From Rheinheimera sp. SA_1 (lineage in GTDB: Bacteria; Pseudomonadota; Gammaproteobacteria; Enterobacterales; Alteromonadaceae): a stretch of DNA of 64,000 nucleotides. The first letter of the stretch is position 1. Every line of letters starts with the position of its first letter. Both the position numbers and the translations under genes were made by a program. Under the pieces are notes generated by a model. That model ran no database searches, had not been told where the DNA came from, and was given only the letters and a program-made list of their open reading frames with translations. The stretch covers positions 372,001 through 436,000 of the forward strand of contig NZ_LXWK01000015.1 in assembly GCF_001669775.1 (NCBI RefSeq), in the 5' to 3' direction. Positions 18,477-26,861 of this stretch are shown here, in pieces.

Positions 18477-19358
18477 CTATTGCGGCGCAAACCGGCGCAA
18501 TAGCTGATAAAGCGCCTGCGTCGCAGCACTTGTATCATCCCGCCGACTCGCCAGATACATCTGCCGCTTTAACCCAGCCTCCCCCAAGGGACGGGTCACA
18601 ATCAAGCCCTGACTGACAAAAGGCTCGGCCAACCAGGCCGGTAATACCGCAATACCCTCACCTGCTGCGACTAATTGTAAAATCTGACTCGCCTGGCCAA
18701 CTTGCCGTTGTTGGCCGTGAAATTGGTTTTTCTTTAAAAAATAGCGGAATAAATCCTGCCGCTCTGGCGGAATGGGGTACGACAACAGTTTTTCTTGCTG
18801 TAAATCTTCTGGCTCAATCACTGTTTTTGCCGCGAGTGGATGTTCAGGATAAATATAAGCCAGCAGCTCCAGTTCAAAGAGCGGCTGAAAACTGACCTGC
18901 CCTTCCAGTCGAACGTCGGTGGTTAACACCAAATCCAGCTCGTCTTTCAGTAAAGCTTCCACCGCATGGTGTTCAATGTCGGTATCCAGTGACAGCGTCA
19001 CCTCCGGCCATTGCTGACGAAACGCTTTCACTGCCGGGAGCAGCCAGTGAAAACAAGCATGACATTCCACCGTTAACCTTAAAGTTTGTACCAAGGCCTG
19101 GCCGCTTTTAAGCTGAGCTGCGGCGATATCGACCAAGGGTAAAATCTGCGCCGCCAGTTCCAGTAGTATTTTTCCTTGACTGCTAAATTGCACCGGCTGG
19201 GTTTTGCGAATAAACAAACTGGCGCCTAACTGATTTTCAGCGTCTTTGAGCTGATGCGACAACGCCGACTGTGTCAGAAATAACCGGCTGGCAGCGGCCT
19301 GCAATGAACCGGTTTGTTGGAGCGCCTGCAAAGTCCGCAGCAGTTTTAAATCAATCAT
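18477..19358 (-). CDS. metR: LysR-family methionine regulator MetR
   Basis: LysR-type activator that uses homocysteine as co-effector and controls methionine genes such as metE and metH. It has 293 residues. The HTH (about 1-60, SLQAAASRLFLTQSALSHQL) and effector domain align with E. coli MetR (ECHACFHWLLP versus ECHSCIQWLTP; PLAAKT; MGIAALP-type core). A perfect MetR consensus site lies 2 nt before its start, and a MetJ operator overlaps its promoter, both agreeing with the assignment. The usual divergent target metE is missing; instead cysB lies upstream on the same strand. Confidence 0.92.
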   Translation of the reverse strand: MIDLKLLRTLQALQQTGSLQAAASRLFLTQSALSHQLKDAENQLGASLFIRKTQPVQFSSQGKILLELAAQILPLVDIAAAQLKSGQALVQTLRLTVECHACFHWLLPAVKAFRQQWPEVTLSLDTDIEHHAVEALLKDELDLVLTTDVRLEGQVSFQPLFELELLAYIYPEHPLAAKTVIEPEDLQQEKLLSYPIPPERQDLFRYFLKKNQFHGQQRQVGQASQILQLVAAGEGIAVLPAWLAEPFVSQGLIVTRPLGEAGLKRQMYLASRRDDTSAATQALYQLLRRFAPQ

Positions 19359-19360
19359 GA

Positions 19361-19373
19361 TGAATTTACTTCA
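19361..19373. promoter_or_regulatory. MetR binding site at the metR start
   Basis: TGAATTTACTTCA is an exact match to the MetR consensus TGAANNWNNTTCA. It ends 2 nt upstream of the metR ATG (19358), inside the 5' leader and over the ribosome site region. This position suits autorepression. Family knowledge: MetR represses its own gene in enterobacteria. Confidence 0.65.
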
Positions 19374-19408
19374 TTTAAACCGGGTGGTTTTTTCAGTTGT
19401 CTGACGCC

Positions 19409-19437
19409 AGCATAACCCGCAAACATAGACATATCAA
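19409..19437 (-). promoter_or_regulatory. metR promoter
   Basis: On the minus strand TTGATA (19437-19432), a 17-nt spacer and TATGCT (19414-19409) match sigma-70 elements in 5 of 6 and 4 of 6 positions. Transcription would start near 19402, giving a leader of about 43 nt before the metR ATG. Confidence 0.6.
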
Positions 19438-19450
19438 CATCCAGACGTCT
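19427..19450. promoter_or_regulatory. MetJ operator (three tandem met boxes) over the metR promoter
   Basis: Three 8-mers in exact phase read AGACATAT, CAACATCC and AGACGTCT. They match the met box AGACGTCT in 6, 4 and 8 of 8 positions (18 of 24). The array covers the -35 element of the metR promoter, where MetJ bound to S-adenosylmethionine would block RNA polymerase. Confidence 0.7.
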
Positions 19451-19591
19451 AAATGAATGGTGAAAATTCGACAACCTATAGTTGAGGGTTTCCCCAGATC
19501 GTCAAAATGCTGGTTAAAACGAGCGTTAGATGCCTGTTGGCAAGAAGGGTAAAGCAAGCAGGAACTGAATTGGTCAAACTGGTGGTTGAAT
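19451..19591. other. Non-coding stretch between cysB and the metR control region
   Basis: No ORF of note. It contains GGTCAAACTGGTGG (19572-19585), which is complementary with one mismatch to 19621-19634. It therefore forms an outer arm around the palindrome at 19592-19628. Confidence 0.5.
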
Positions 19592-19628
19592 ACTGGTGGG
19601 GTCAGAGTCGTACTCTGATCCCACCAGT
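19592..19628. repeat. REP-like palindrome, 37 nt
   Basis: ACTGGTGGG (19592-19600) pairs with CCCACCAGT (19620-19628), then one G-T wobble, then TCAGAGT (19602-19608) with ACTCTGA (19612-19618) around a 3-nt loop. This gives a 17-bp stem. The core GGTCAGAG...CTCTGATCCC recurs at 43593-43617 after proS. It lies 30 nt after the cysB stop and lacks a T run, so it is a poor terminator. The core resembles REP elements mobilised by RAYT transposases; that link is from memory, not a search. Confidence 0.7.
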
Positions 19629-19657
19629 TAGACCTTCCTAATTAGGTATGAATATTT

Positions 19658-20638
<981 letters not shown>

Positions 20639-20655
20639 TCAGCCTTCCGTTATTG

Positions 20656-20675
20656 ACATATGATTAGGCATATGT
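20656..20675. promoter_or_regulatory. Inverted repeat upstream of cysB, candidate operator
   Basis: ACATATG, six bases, CATATGT. This 7-bp inverted repeat sits 20 nt before the cysB start and contains LysR-type T-N11-A spacing. CysB autoregulation is known in enterobacteria, so this is a candidate self-binding site. The overlapping TTGACA on the plus strand (20653-20658) has no matching -10. Confidence 0.4.
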
Positions 20676-20808
20676 GCAGATGCTCTGATTATTCCAGCCA
20701 AATCAAAATTTGGCCATCGCTATAACCAATAGTAGCTAAAAATTGTAAAAATCAGTAGCACTTTTTCACTGCTGCCTTGCATTCTCCGTCAGAAGGAAAA
20801 CCAAGATC

Positions 20809-21495
20809 GTGGAACATCCGGAAATAGATTTTGCCACTGTACTGGCTTCCGCCGTACACGACATGAAAAACTCCTTGTGCATGCTGATCCAGTCGATGGA
20901 TATGCTGCAGCAGGACTTAGCCCCCCAGTCTGATACCGCTAGTCAGGAACTGGCGCGGATCCATTACGAGGCTTCGCGCCTGAATACCAATCTGATGCAA
21001 TTACTCTCATTGTACCGGATAGAAAAAGACCAGCTGCCACTGCACCTCGACGAATATTTTATTGAGGACTTGCTGGAAGAAGTGGTGATTAAAAATGAAA
21101 TGTACAGTCAGCAAAAACATATTGCCGTGCAGGTTGAAACCGAAAACCATTTAAGCTGGTTTTTCGACAATGATTTAGTCAGCAATCTGATTAACGATAT
21201 GTTCGTCAACGCGCTACGCTATAGCTCGGGGAAATTGCTGTTAAAAGCGGGCACAGAAGATGGCCAGCTATGCCTGGAATTACATGATGACGGTGCTGGA
21301 TTTCCGGATTTTATGCTGGAAAATAACGATAGCAGTATGAATCAGTTTAATCTTGCCGCGGGTCGCACTGGTTTAGGCCTGTTTTTTGCACACTTAATTG
21401 CCAAAGCGCACCGCAATCAGGGTCGCCATGGCCGGATTGAACTCAGTAATGGTGGTCGTTACGGTGGTGGCGTCTTTCGGTTGTTGTTACCGTAA
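20809..21495 (+). CDS. Soluble orphan histidine kinase
   Basis: Small histidine kinase of 228 residues without a signal peptide, membrane segment or recognisable sensor domain. The start is GTG at 20809, with AGAAGGA about 11 nt upstream. A short N-terminus leads directly into the dimerisation helix with the H-box AVHDMKNSL (phospho-acceptor H17). The ATPase domain has the N-box NDMFVNALRYS, G1 DDGAGFPDF and G2 GRTGLGLFFAHLIA. No response regulator gene lies in the window. It must get input from a partner protein or from the cytoplasm. The next gene is a membrane-anchored protein 75 nt away. Confidence 0.9.
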   Translation: MEHPEIDFATVLASAVHDMKNSLCMLIQSMDMLQQDLAPQSDTASQELARIHYEASRLNTNLMQLLSLYRIEKDQLPLHLDEYFIEDLLEEVVIKNEMYSQQKHIAVQVETENHLSWFFDNDLVSNLINDMFVNALRYSSGKLLLKAGTEDGQLCLELHDDGAGFPDFMLENNDSSMNQFNLAAGRTGLGLFFAHLIAKAHRNQGRHGRIELSNGGRYGGGVFRLLLP

Positions 21496-21569
21496 CTCGC
21501 TGGCAGAACATTGGTAATTTTGCCAATTTCTGTTTAAGATGCTTGAGATATACCAAGTCAGAGGTTCAG

Positions 21570-22334
21570 ATGGTTGTAACCATAATCATAGTTCTGGTGA
21601 TTGCACTGGTGGTGTTCGCCGTCATCACGAACGCGATGCAGCAACATAAAGACAGGTTAGCCACGCTGAAGCGGGCTGAGTTCTCTAAGTTGCGCAGTAT
21701 GTTGGAAGACACCGAAGAAATTCTGCTGAATGCCGCCAATGTCCCACTTACTCCAGGCATCAGTCAGATGCTGTTAAAACGGATTGCTTATACTCTCAAA
21801 GCGATGGTCGAACTGGAACCTGGTTCTCGTGATCTGAAAAGCCGGCTGGCCGACACTGAAAAACGTCTGACTGAAATGGCTCCCGGTCAGGGCACAAGTT
21901 CTGAAAATATCAGCCTGCCGGATAATGACAAACAAATTATCGGTATGATCCAGGGAATCAAAAAGCTCCGCACCATTTTGCGCGCCGAACATGCACGCGG
22001 CAACATTGAAACCCAATTGGTGGTGCAGGAAGATCGGCGGCTGGAAAATTTGCAGTTGCGGATTAATGTGGAAAGTCAGATTAAACGCGGCAATCAGGCC
22101 CGGAATGGCCAGATGCTCGGCTCAGCACGGCAATGTTATGAAAAAGCCTTAATTACCTTATCGAACGCATCACACGCTGACGAATACGTGGTGGCAAAAC
22201 GCAATGAAATGAATTCGATTCTGGCAGAAATTGCGGAAGAGCTCAAAGAAGGTAATTTACGGGATCGGCAGAAAAAAGCCGAAGCGGAAAACAACGACTT
22301 GGACGTGTTATTTGCCCCCAAACGCAAATGGTAG
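21570..22334 (+). CDS. Membrane-anchored coiled-coil protein of unknown function
   Basis: A 254-residue protein with one N-terminal membrane helix (about 2-22, VVTIIIVLVIALVVFAVITN) and a long, mostly helical, highly charged remainder. I start it at the ATG at 21570 with GAGG 5 nt upstream; a TTG at 21543 is in frame but weaker. A segment near 190-205 (GNQARNGQMLGSARQCYEKAL) is TPR-like. It ends in a polar tail. I do not recognise the family. It lies between the orphan kinase and topA and is followed by a terminator, so it may be co-transcribed with the kinase. Confidence 0.75.
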   Translation: MVVTIIIVLVIALVVFAVITNAMQQHKDRLATLKRAEFSKLRSMLEDTEEILLNAANVPLTPGISQMLLKRIAYTLKAMVELEPGSRDLKSRLADTEKRLTEMAPGQGTSSENISLPDNDKQIIGMIQGIKKLRTILRAEHARGNIETQLVVQEDRRLENLQLRINVESQIKRGNQARNGQMLGSARQCYEKALITLSNASHADEYVVAKRNEMNSILAEIAEELKEGNLRDRQKKAEAENNDLDVLFAPKRKW

Positions 22335-22418
22335 GCCTGAAATCCTCTGGTTACTCTGGAATGCCCCTATCTTCGTCAATCAAATAACAATTAAATTTTC
22401 TGCATATAAAACAATGAT

Positions 22419-22443
22419 AAAGGCCACCGAAGTGGCCTTTTTT
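22419..22443 (+). terminator. Bidirectional terminator between convergent genes
   Basis: AAAGGCCAC (22419-22427) pairs with GTGGCCTTT (22432-22440), with a 4-nt loop and a T run to 22443. On the minus strand the loop is a C-UUCG-G tetraloop and the same hairpin lies 28 nt after the topA stop, so it probably serves both genes. Confidence 0.9.
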
Positions 22444-22470
22444 CATAACAAGTGAAAGTGAACGCTGAGA

Positions 22471-25065
22471 TTAAGCCTCGGCTTTACTTTCCTGCCATTT
22501 ACCATCTTTAAACCATAACGACCAGCCAGAAGCTTTGCCGTCTTTTTCCGACATTACATACTGCTGTTTGGTCTTGCGACTCCAGCGCACCACGGTCGGG
22601 TTACCCGCAGGATCTTGGGCCGGTGCCGCAGTCAGATACAAAAACTTCGGTACCAGACGGTCTTTAAAACGCTGCAATTCAGCCACTAGCGGTGCACGGG
22701 TTTCACGTGAACGTGGGAAAGTTGATGCAGCCAGGAATAAACCGGCAGCGCCATCCCGCAGTACAAAATAGGCGTCTGACTTCTCACACTTCAGCTCAGG
22801 CAAATGCACCGGATCTTCTTTTGGTGGCGCCGCTTCCCCGCTACGCAGCAGCTTACGGGTATTCTTACAGTCACTGTTGGTACAGCCAAAATACTTGCCA
22901 AAACGGCCAGATTTTAACTGCATATCAGAACCGCATTTTTCACATTCAATCAGCGGGCCATCGTAGCCTTTGATTTTAAAGGCGCCACTTTCTACCAGAT
23001 AACCGTCGCAACCCGGGTTATTACCACAGACATACAACTTACGCTGTTCGTCGAGCAGGTACGAATCCATGGCGGTACCACACTTAGTACAGCGCTTTTT
23101 CTGGCGCAGCACTTCAGTTTCCAGCTCATCATCATCTGCCACCAGTACGGCTTCATCGCCCGGTGTTAAATTCATGGTGGTGGTACAACGTTCTTTGGGC
23201 GGCAGGTTGTAACCGGAGCAGCCTAAAAACACGCCGGTACTGGCGGTACGAATACCCATTTTCCGGCCACAGGTCGCACAATCGATGTCCGTCAGTACAA
23301 ACTGATTGGTGCGCATGCCACCTTGCTCTACGTCAGCTTCCGCTGTCTTGAGCTTATTGGAGAAATCGCCGTAAAAACTATCTAAAACAGTACGCCAGGA
23401 CAACGCACCATGAGCGATATCATCCAGTTTGAGTTCCATATTGGCAGTGAAGTCGAAGTTCATCAGATCGCTGAAATTTTCGACTAACCGGTCGGTCACG
23501 ATCTCGCCCATTTTTTCAGCATAAAACCGTTTGTTCTCGACCTTCACATAACCACGTTCCTGAATGGTCGAGATAATCGCGGCATAAGTAGAAGGCCGGC
23601 CAATACCGCGCTTTTCTAATTCTTTCACCAGACTGGCTTCGCTAAACCGCGCTGCTGGTTTGGTAAAATGCTGCGCCGGCAACAATTGCTGCAGCGAAAG
23701 GACTTCACCAACTTTAACGTCCGGCAGCTCTTTTTCTTCTTCGTCTTTGCGTTTTTGTGCCGGTTGTACCCGAGTCCAACCATCAAAGCGTAATACACGG
23801 CCTTTGGCTTTGAGTTCAAAATCGCCAGCTTGTACTGTGATGTTGGTGACATCGTATAAGGCGTTTGGCATCTGACAGGCCAAAAACTGGCGCCAGATCA
23901 GCTCATACAGTTTTTTCGCATCGGCTTCCATATCGCCCAGCATCGTCGCCTGCACGTTGACATCCGAAGGCCGGATGGCTTCGTGTGCTTCCTGCGCATT
24001 GGCTTTGCTGCCGTAAGTCAGCGGCTGCTCTGGCAGATATTGACTACCAAACTGTTGTTCAATAAATTCGCGCACCGCAGTAACTGCGTCAACCGAAAGG
24101 TTGGTTGAATCGGTACGCATATAGGTAATGTAACCTGCTTCATACAGTCGCTGCGCCAGCATCATGGTTTTCTTCACGCCATACCCTAAACGGGTGCTTG
24201 CTGCCTGCTGTAAGGTTGACGTGATAAAAGGCGCCTGTGGTTTGCTACTGGACGGTTTATCTTCGCGATCGGTGACTTTGTATGCAGCATGCTGCAATAA
24301 CGCCACAGCGGCCGCCGTATCAGCCTGATTAACAGGCCGGAAAGCTTTGCCTTGCTGACGAACGACTTCGAGAGCCAGCGCCACGGCATTGGCCGTCGTC
24401 GTCGCCGCATCTACAGTCCAGTATTCTTCCGGCACAAAGGCTTTGATTTCGCGTTCCCGCTCCACCACTAAGCGCACGGCTACAGATTGCACGCGACCTG
24501 CAGATAAACCTCGGGCGACTTTTTTCCACAACAACGGCGACACCATAAAACCAACCACGCGGTCTAAAAACCGCCGGGCTTGCTGTGCATTGACGCGGTC
24601 GACATTGACGACTCCAGGTTCAACAAAAGCGTTTTTAATGGCGTTTTGAGTGATTTCGTTAAACACCACCCGTTTGAATTTTTGCTCGTCGCCGCCAATG
24701 ATCTGCTGGAGATGCCATGCGATGGCTTCTCCTTCACGGTCTAAGTCTGTTGCCAGATAAACGGTGTCGGCTTTTTCCGCCAGCGCTTTGAGTTCTTTAA
24801 CGACTTTTTCTTTGCCGGGTAGAATTTCATAGCGGGCTTTCCAGCCATTGGCCGGGTCAATTCCCATCCGATCAACCAGCGCCAAATACTCTTTTTGCGC
24901 TTTTTCAAGCTTTACTTCGCTGGTTTTACTTTTGTCTTTATTGCTACTGGTAGGCAAGTCACGGATGTGTCCAACGCTACTTTTTACAATAAAATCATTG
25001 CCCAAATACTTATTAATCGTTTTAGCTTTTGCCGGTGATTCGACTATTACCAGTGATTTCGCCAT
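22471..25065 (-). CDS. topA: DNA topoisomerase I
   Basis: Type IA topoisomerase that relaxes negative supercoils through a 5'-phosphotyrosine intermediate. It has 864 residues (E. coli: 865). The Toprim domain at the N-terminus has [17 protein letters not shown] and [13 protein letters not shown]. The active tyrosine lies in [13 protein letters not shown] near residue 320. Three four-cysteine zinc ribbons in the C-terminal third ([27 protein letters not shown]) are followed by two ribbon-like domains without cysteines, as in enterobacteria. It is transcribed toward the terminator at 22419. Confidence 0.98.
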   Translation of the reverse strand: MAKSLVIVESPAKAKTINKYLGNDFIVKSSVGHIRDLPTSSNKDKSKTSEVKLEKAQKEYLALVDRMGIDPANGWKARYEILPGKEKVVKELKALAEKADTVYLATDLDREGEAIAWHLQQIIGGDEQKFKRVVFNEITQNAIKNAFVEPGVVNVDRVNAQQARRFLDRVVGFMVSPLLWKKVARGLSAGRVQSVAVRLVVEREREIKAFVPEEYWTVDAATTTANAVALALEVVRQQGKAFRPVNQADTAAAVALLQHAAYKVTDREDKPSSSKPQAPFITSTLQQAASTRLGYGVKKTMMLAQRLYEAGYITYMRTDSTNLSVDAVTAVREFIEQQFGSQYLPEQPLTYGSKANAQEAHEAIRPSDVNVQATMLGDMEADAKKLYELIWRQFLACQMPNALYDVTNITVQAGDFELKAKGRVLRFDGWTRVQPAQKRKDEEEKELPDVKVGEVLSLQQLLPAQHFTKPAARFSEASLVKELEKRGIGRPSTYAAIISTIQERGYVKVENKRFYAEKMGEIVTDRLVENFSDLMNFDFTANMELKLDDIAHGALSWRTVLDSFYGDFSNKLKTAEADVEQGGMRTNQFVLTDIDCATCGRKMGIRTASTGVFLGCSGYNLPPKERCTTTMNLTPGDEAVLVADDDELETEVLRQKKRCTKCGTAMDSYLLDEQRKLYVCGNNPGCDGYLVESGAFKIKGYDGPLIECEKCGSDMQLKSGRFGKYFGCTNSDCKNTRKLLRSGEAAPPKEDPVHLPELKCEKSDAYFVLRDGAAGLFLAASTFPRSRETRAPLVAELQRFKDRLVPKFLYLTAAPAQDPAGNPTVVRWSRKTKQQYVMSEKDGKASGWSLWFKDGKWQESKAEA

Positions 25066-25136
25066 CGTTGTTCCGAGATCCCTAAACTTATGTGGCCATT
25101 CTACATGTCTTTTTAACGTATATCCGCAAACTGAAG

Positions 25137-25165
25137 TTGTGACAAGTGAATAAACTCATTATTAT
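25137..25165 (+). promoter_or_regulatory. Candidate astB promoter
   Basis: TTGTGA (25137-25142), a 17-nt spacer and TATTAT (25160-25165) lie about 125 nt before the astB start, in the region divergent to topA. I found no complete ArgR box; TGAATAAACTCA at 25147 is only a partial resemblance. Confidence 0.4.
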
Positions 25166-25195
25166 CGTGAAAGCCCGCTATTTACGGGGCATTCT

Positions 25196-25210
25196 GGTGA
25201 TTTAATCACC
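25196..25210. promoter_or_regulatory. Perfect 15-nt palindrome in the astB leader
   Basis: GGTGATT-T-AATCACC is symmetric around 25203. It lies about 30 nt after the candidate -10 and 80 nt before the ATG, a place where a repressor could act. The binding protein is unknown. Confidence 0.35.
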
Positions 25211-25290
25211 GAATAAAATGAAGCAATCTATCAACGGCCGCAATAAAAACAATAACAGTGCCCCTTCCCAACTGAAGGAATAAAGCAAAA

Positions 25291-26631
25291 ATGAAGTATT
25301 TCGAAGCAAACTTTGACGGCCTCGTTGGGCCGACGCACAACTATGCCGGTTTATCCGTCGGCAACGTTGCGTCACTCAACAATGCCAAAAACACCTCAAG
25401 CCCAAAACAAGCCGCTTTGCAGGGCTTGCAGAAAATGAAAGCCTTGTCCGATCTCGGCATGGTTCAGGGCGTGTTAGCACCACAAGAACGACCGGACGTC
25501 TACACTTTACGCCGGTTGGGTTTTACCGGTTCTGATGCTGATGTGATTGCCAAGGCGGCAAAACAAGCCCCTTCGGTATTCCGGGCGGTTTGTTCTGCCT
25601 CCAGTATGTGGACAGCCAACGCTGCCACTATCTCGCCAAGTAAAGATACCGATGATGGTAAAATTCACTTTACGCCGGCGAACCTGACCAACAAATTCCA
25701 TCGTTCGTTAGAACCTGAAACGACCGGCCGGATTTTGCAGGCGATGTTTAATGATGAGCAGCACTTTGCGCACCATAAACATTTACCTGACAATGACCAT
25801 TTTGGTGATGAAGGTGCAGCTAACCACACCAGGCTTTGCAGCGACTACGGCGCTAAAGGCGTTGAGTTATTTGTATTTGGCCGTTACGCCTTTGACTACA
25901 ACAAACCTGCACCCCGCAACTTCCCGGCGCGTCATACTTTTGAAGCCTGTGAAGCGGTCTCGCGTTTGCACGGTCTGTCGGATGATCAAGTAGTCTACAT
26001 CCAGCAAAGTCCGGAAGTGATTGATCAGGGTGTGTTTCACAATGATGTGATTGCAGTCGGCAACCAAAACGTGCTGTTTTACCATCAGCAGGCGTTTGTC
26101 GACAGCGCGCAAAAGCTTGATGAAGTACGACGTAAGTTTGGTGATGCCAGTGAACTGCATTTAATCGAAGTCTTTGATCATGAAGTGACAGTACAACAGG
26201 CGATACAGACTTACCTGTTTAACACCCAGGTAATCACACTGCCATCCGGCGAGATGGCGATTATTGCGCCGACTGAATGTCGCGACCATCCACAAGTGTC
26301 GGCTTATCTTGAACAGTTGACCGGTCGTGGCACGCCGATCCGCCAGGTCCACTATTACGATGTGAAACAAAGCATGCGTAACGGCGGTGGTCCAGCTTGT
26401 TTAAGGCTGCGGGTGGCGATGAGTGAGCAAGAACATAAAGCTGTTAACCAAAATGTGTTGCTGACAGATGCGCTATTTAACCGGCTGAATCTTTGGGTCA
26501 ATACCCACTATCGCGACCAGATTTCAGAGGCTGATTTAGCTGATCCACAGCTGTTAAATGAATCGCGCACAGCTCTGGATGAATTGACGCAGATATTGAA
26601 ACTGGGTGCGGTTTATCAGTTCCAGCGGTAG
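25291..26631 (+). CDS. astB: N-succinylarginine dihydrolase
   Basis: Second enzyme of the arginine succinyltransferase (AST) pathway. It hydrolyses succinylarginine to succinylornithine, ammonia and carbon dioxide in the cytoplasm. It has 446 residues (E. coli: 447). The N-terminus [19 protein letters not shown] and the block [14 protein letters not shown] with the catalytic Cys near 369 are typical. It stands alone; astA, astC, astD and astE are not within the window, so the pathway is split in this genome. It is divergent from topA and followed by a strong terminator. Confidence 0.97.
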   Translation: MKYFEANFDGLVGPTHNYAGLSVGNVASLNNAKNTSSPKQAALQGLQKMKALSDLGMVQGVLAPQERPDVYTLRRLGFTGSDADVIAKAAKQAPSVFRAVCSASSMWTANAATISPSKDTDDGKIHFTPANLTNKFHRSLEPETTGRILQAMFNDEQHFAHHKHLPDNDHFGDEGAANHTRLCSDYGAKGVELFVFGRYAFDYNKPAPRNFPARHTFEACEAVSRLHGLSDDQVVYIQQSPEVIDQGVFHNDVIAVGNQNVLFYHQQAFVDSAQKLDEVRRKFGDASELHLIEVFDHEVTVQQAIQTYLFNTQVITLPSGEMAIIAPTECRDHPQVSAYLEQLTGRGTPIRQVHYYDVKQSMRNGGGPACLRLRVAMSEQEHKAVNQNVLLTDALFNRLNLWVNTHYRDQISEADLADPQLLNESRTALDELTQILKLGAVYQFQR

Positions 26632-26654
26632 GACACTGTGTTAGTAAATATGAT

Positions 26655-26683
26655 AAAACCTGCTTAATTGCAGGTTTTTTTTT
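26655..26683 (+). terminator. Rho-independent terminator after astB
   Basis: AAAACCTGC (26655-26663) pairs with GCAGGTTTT (26670-26678), with a 6-nt loop and nine T in a row. It lies 24 nt after the astB stop. Confidence 0.9.
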
Positions 26684-26810
26684 GCAGCTGTCTCAATAAA
26701 TGTTCACCATATCGACGAGCTGTTTTTCAGCAAAATACCTGTCCATGTACCAGGCGTCATTTCGCAACTAAAGTCAGGATTTGGGTTGAACGGAGCCCAA
26801 TCACATAACT

Positions 26811-26839
26811 AAAAAAACTCCGCATATAGCGGAGTTTTT
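26811..26839 (-). terminator. Terminator of the Ig-repeat lipoprotein gene
   Basis: AAAAACTCCGC (26813-26823) pairs with GCGGAGTTTTT (26829-26839) around a 5-nt loop. On the minus strand it follows the gene end by about 22 nt and finishes in a run of seven T. Confidence 0.88.
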
Positions 26840-26861
26840 ATCACTCATTCTGGAACTGCAC

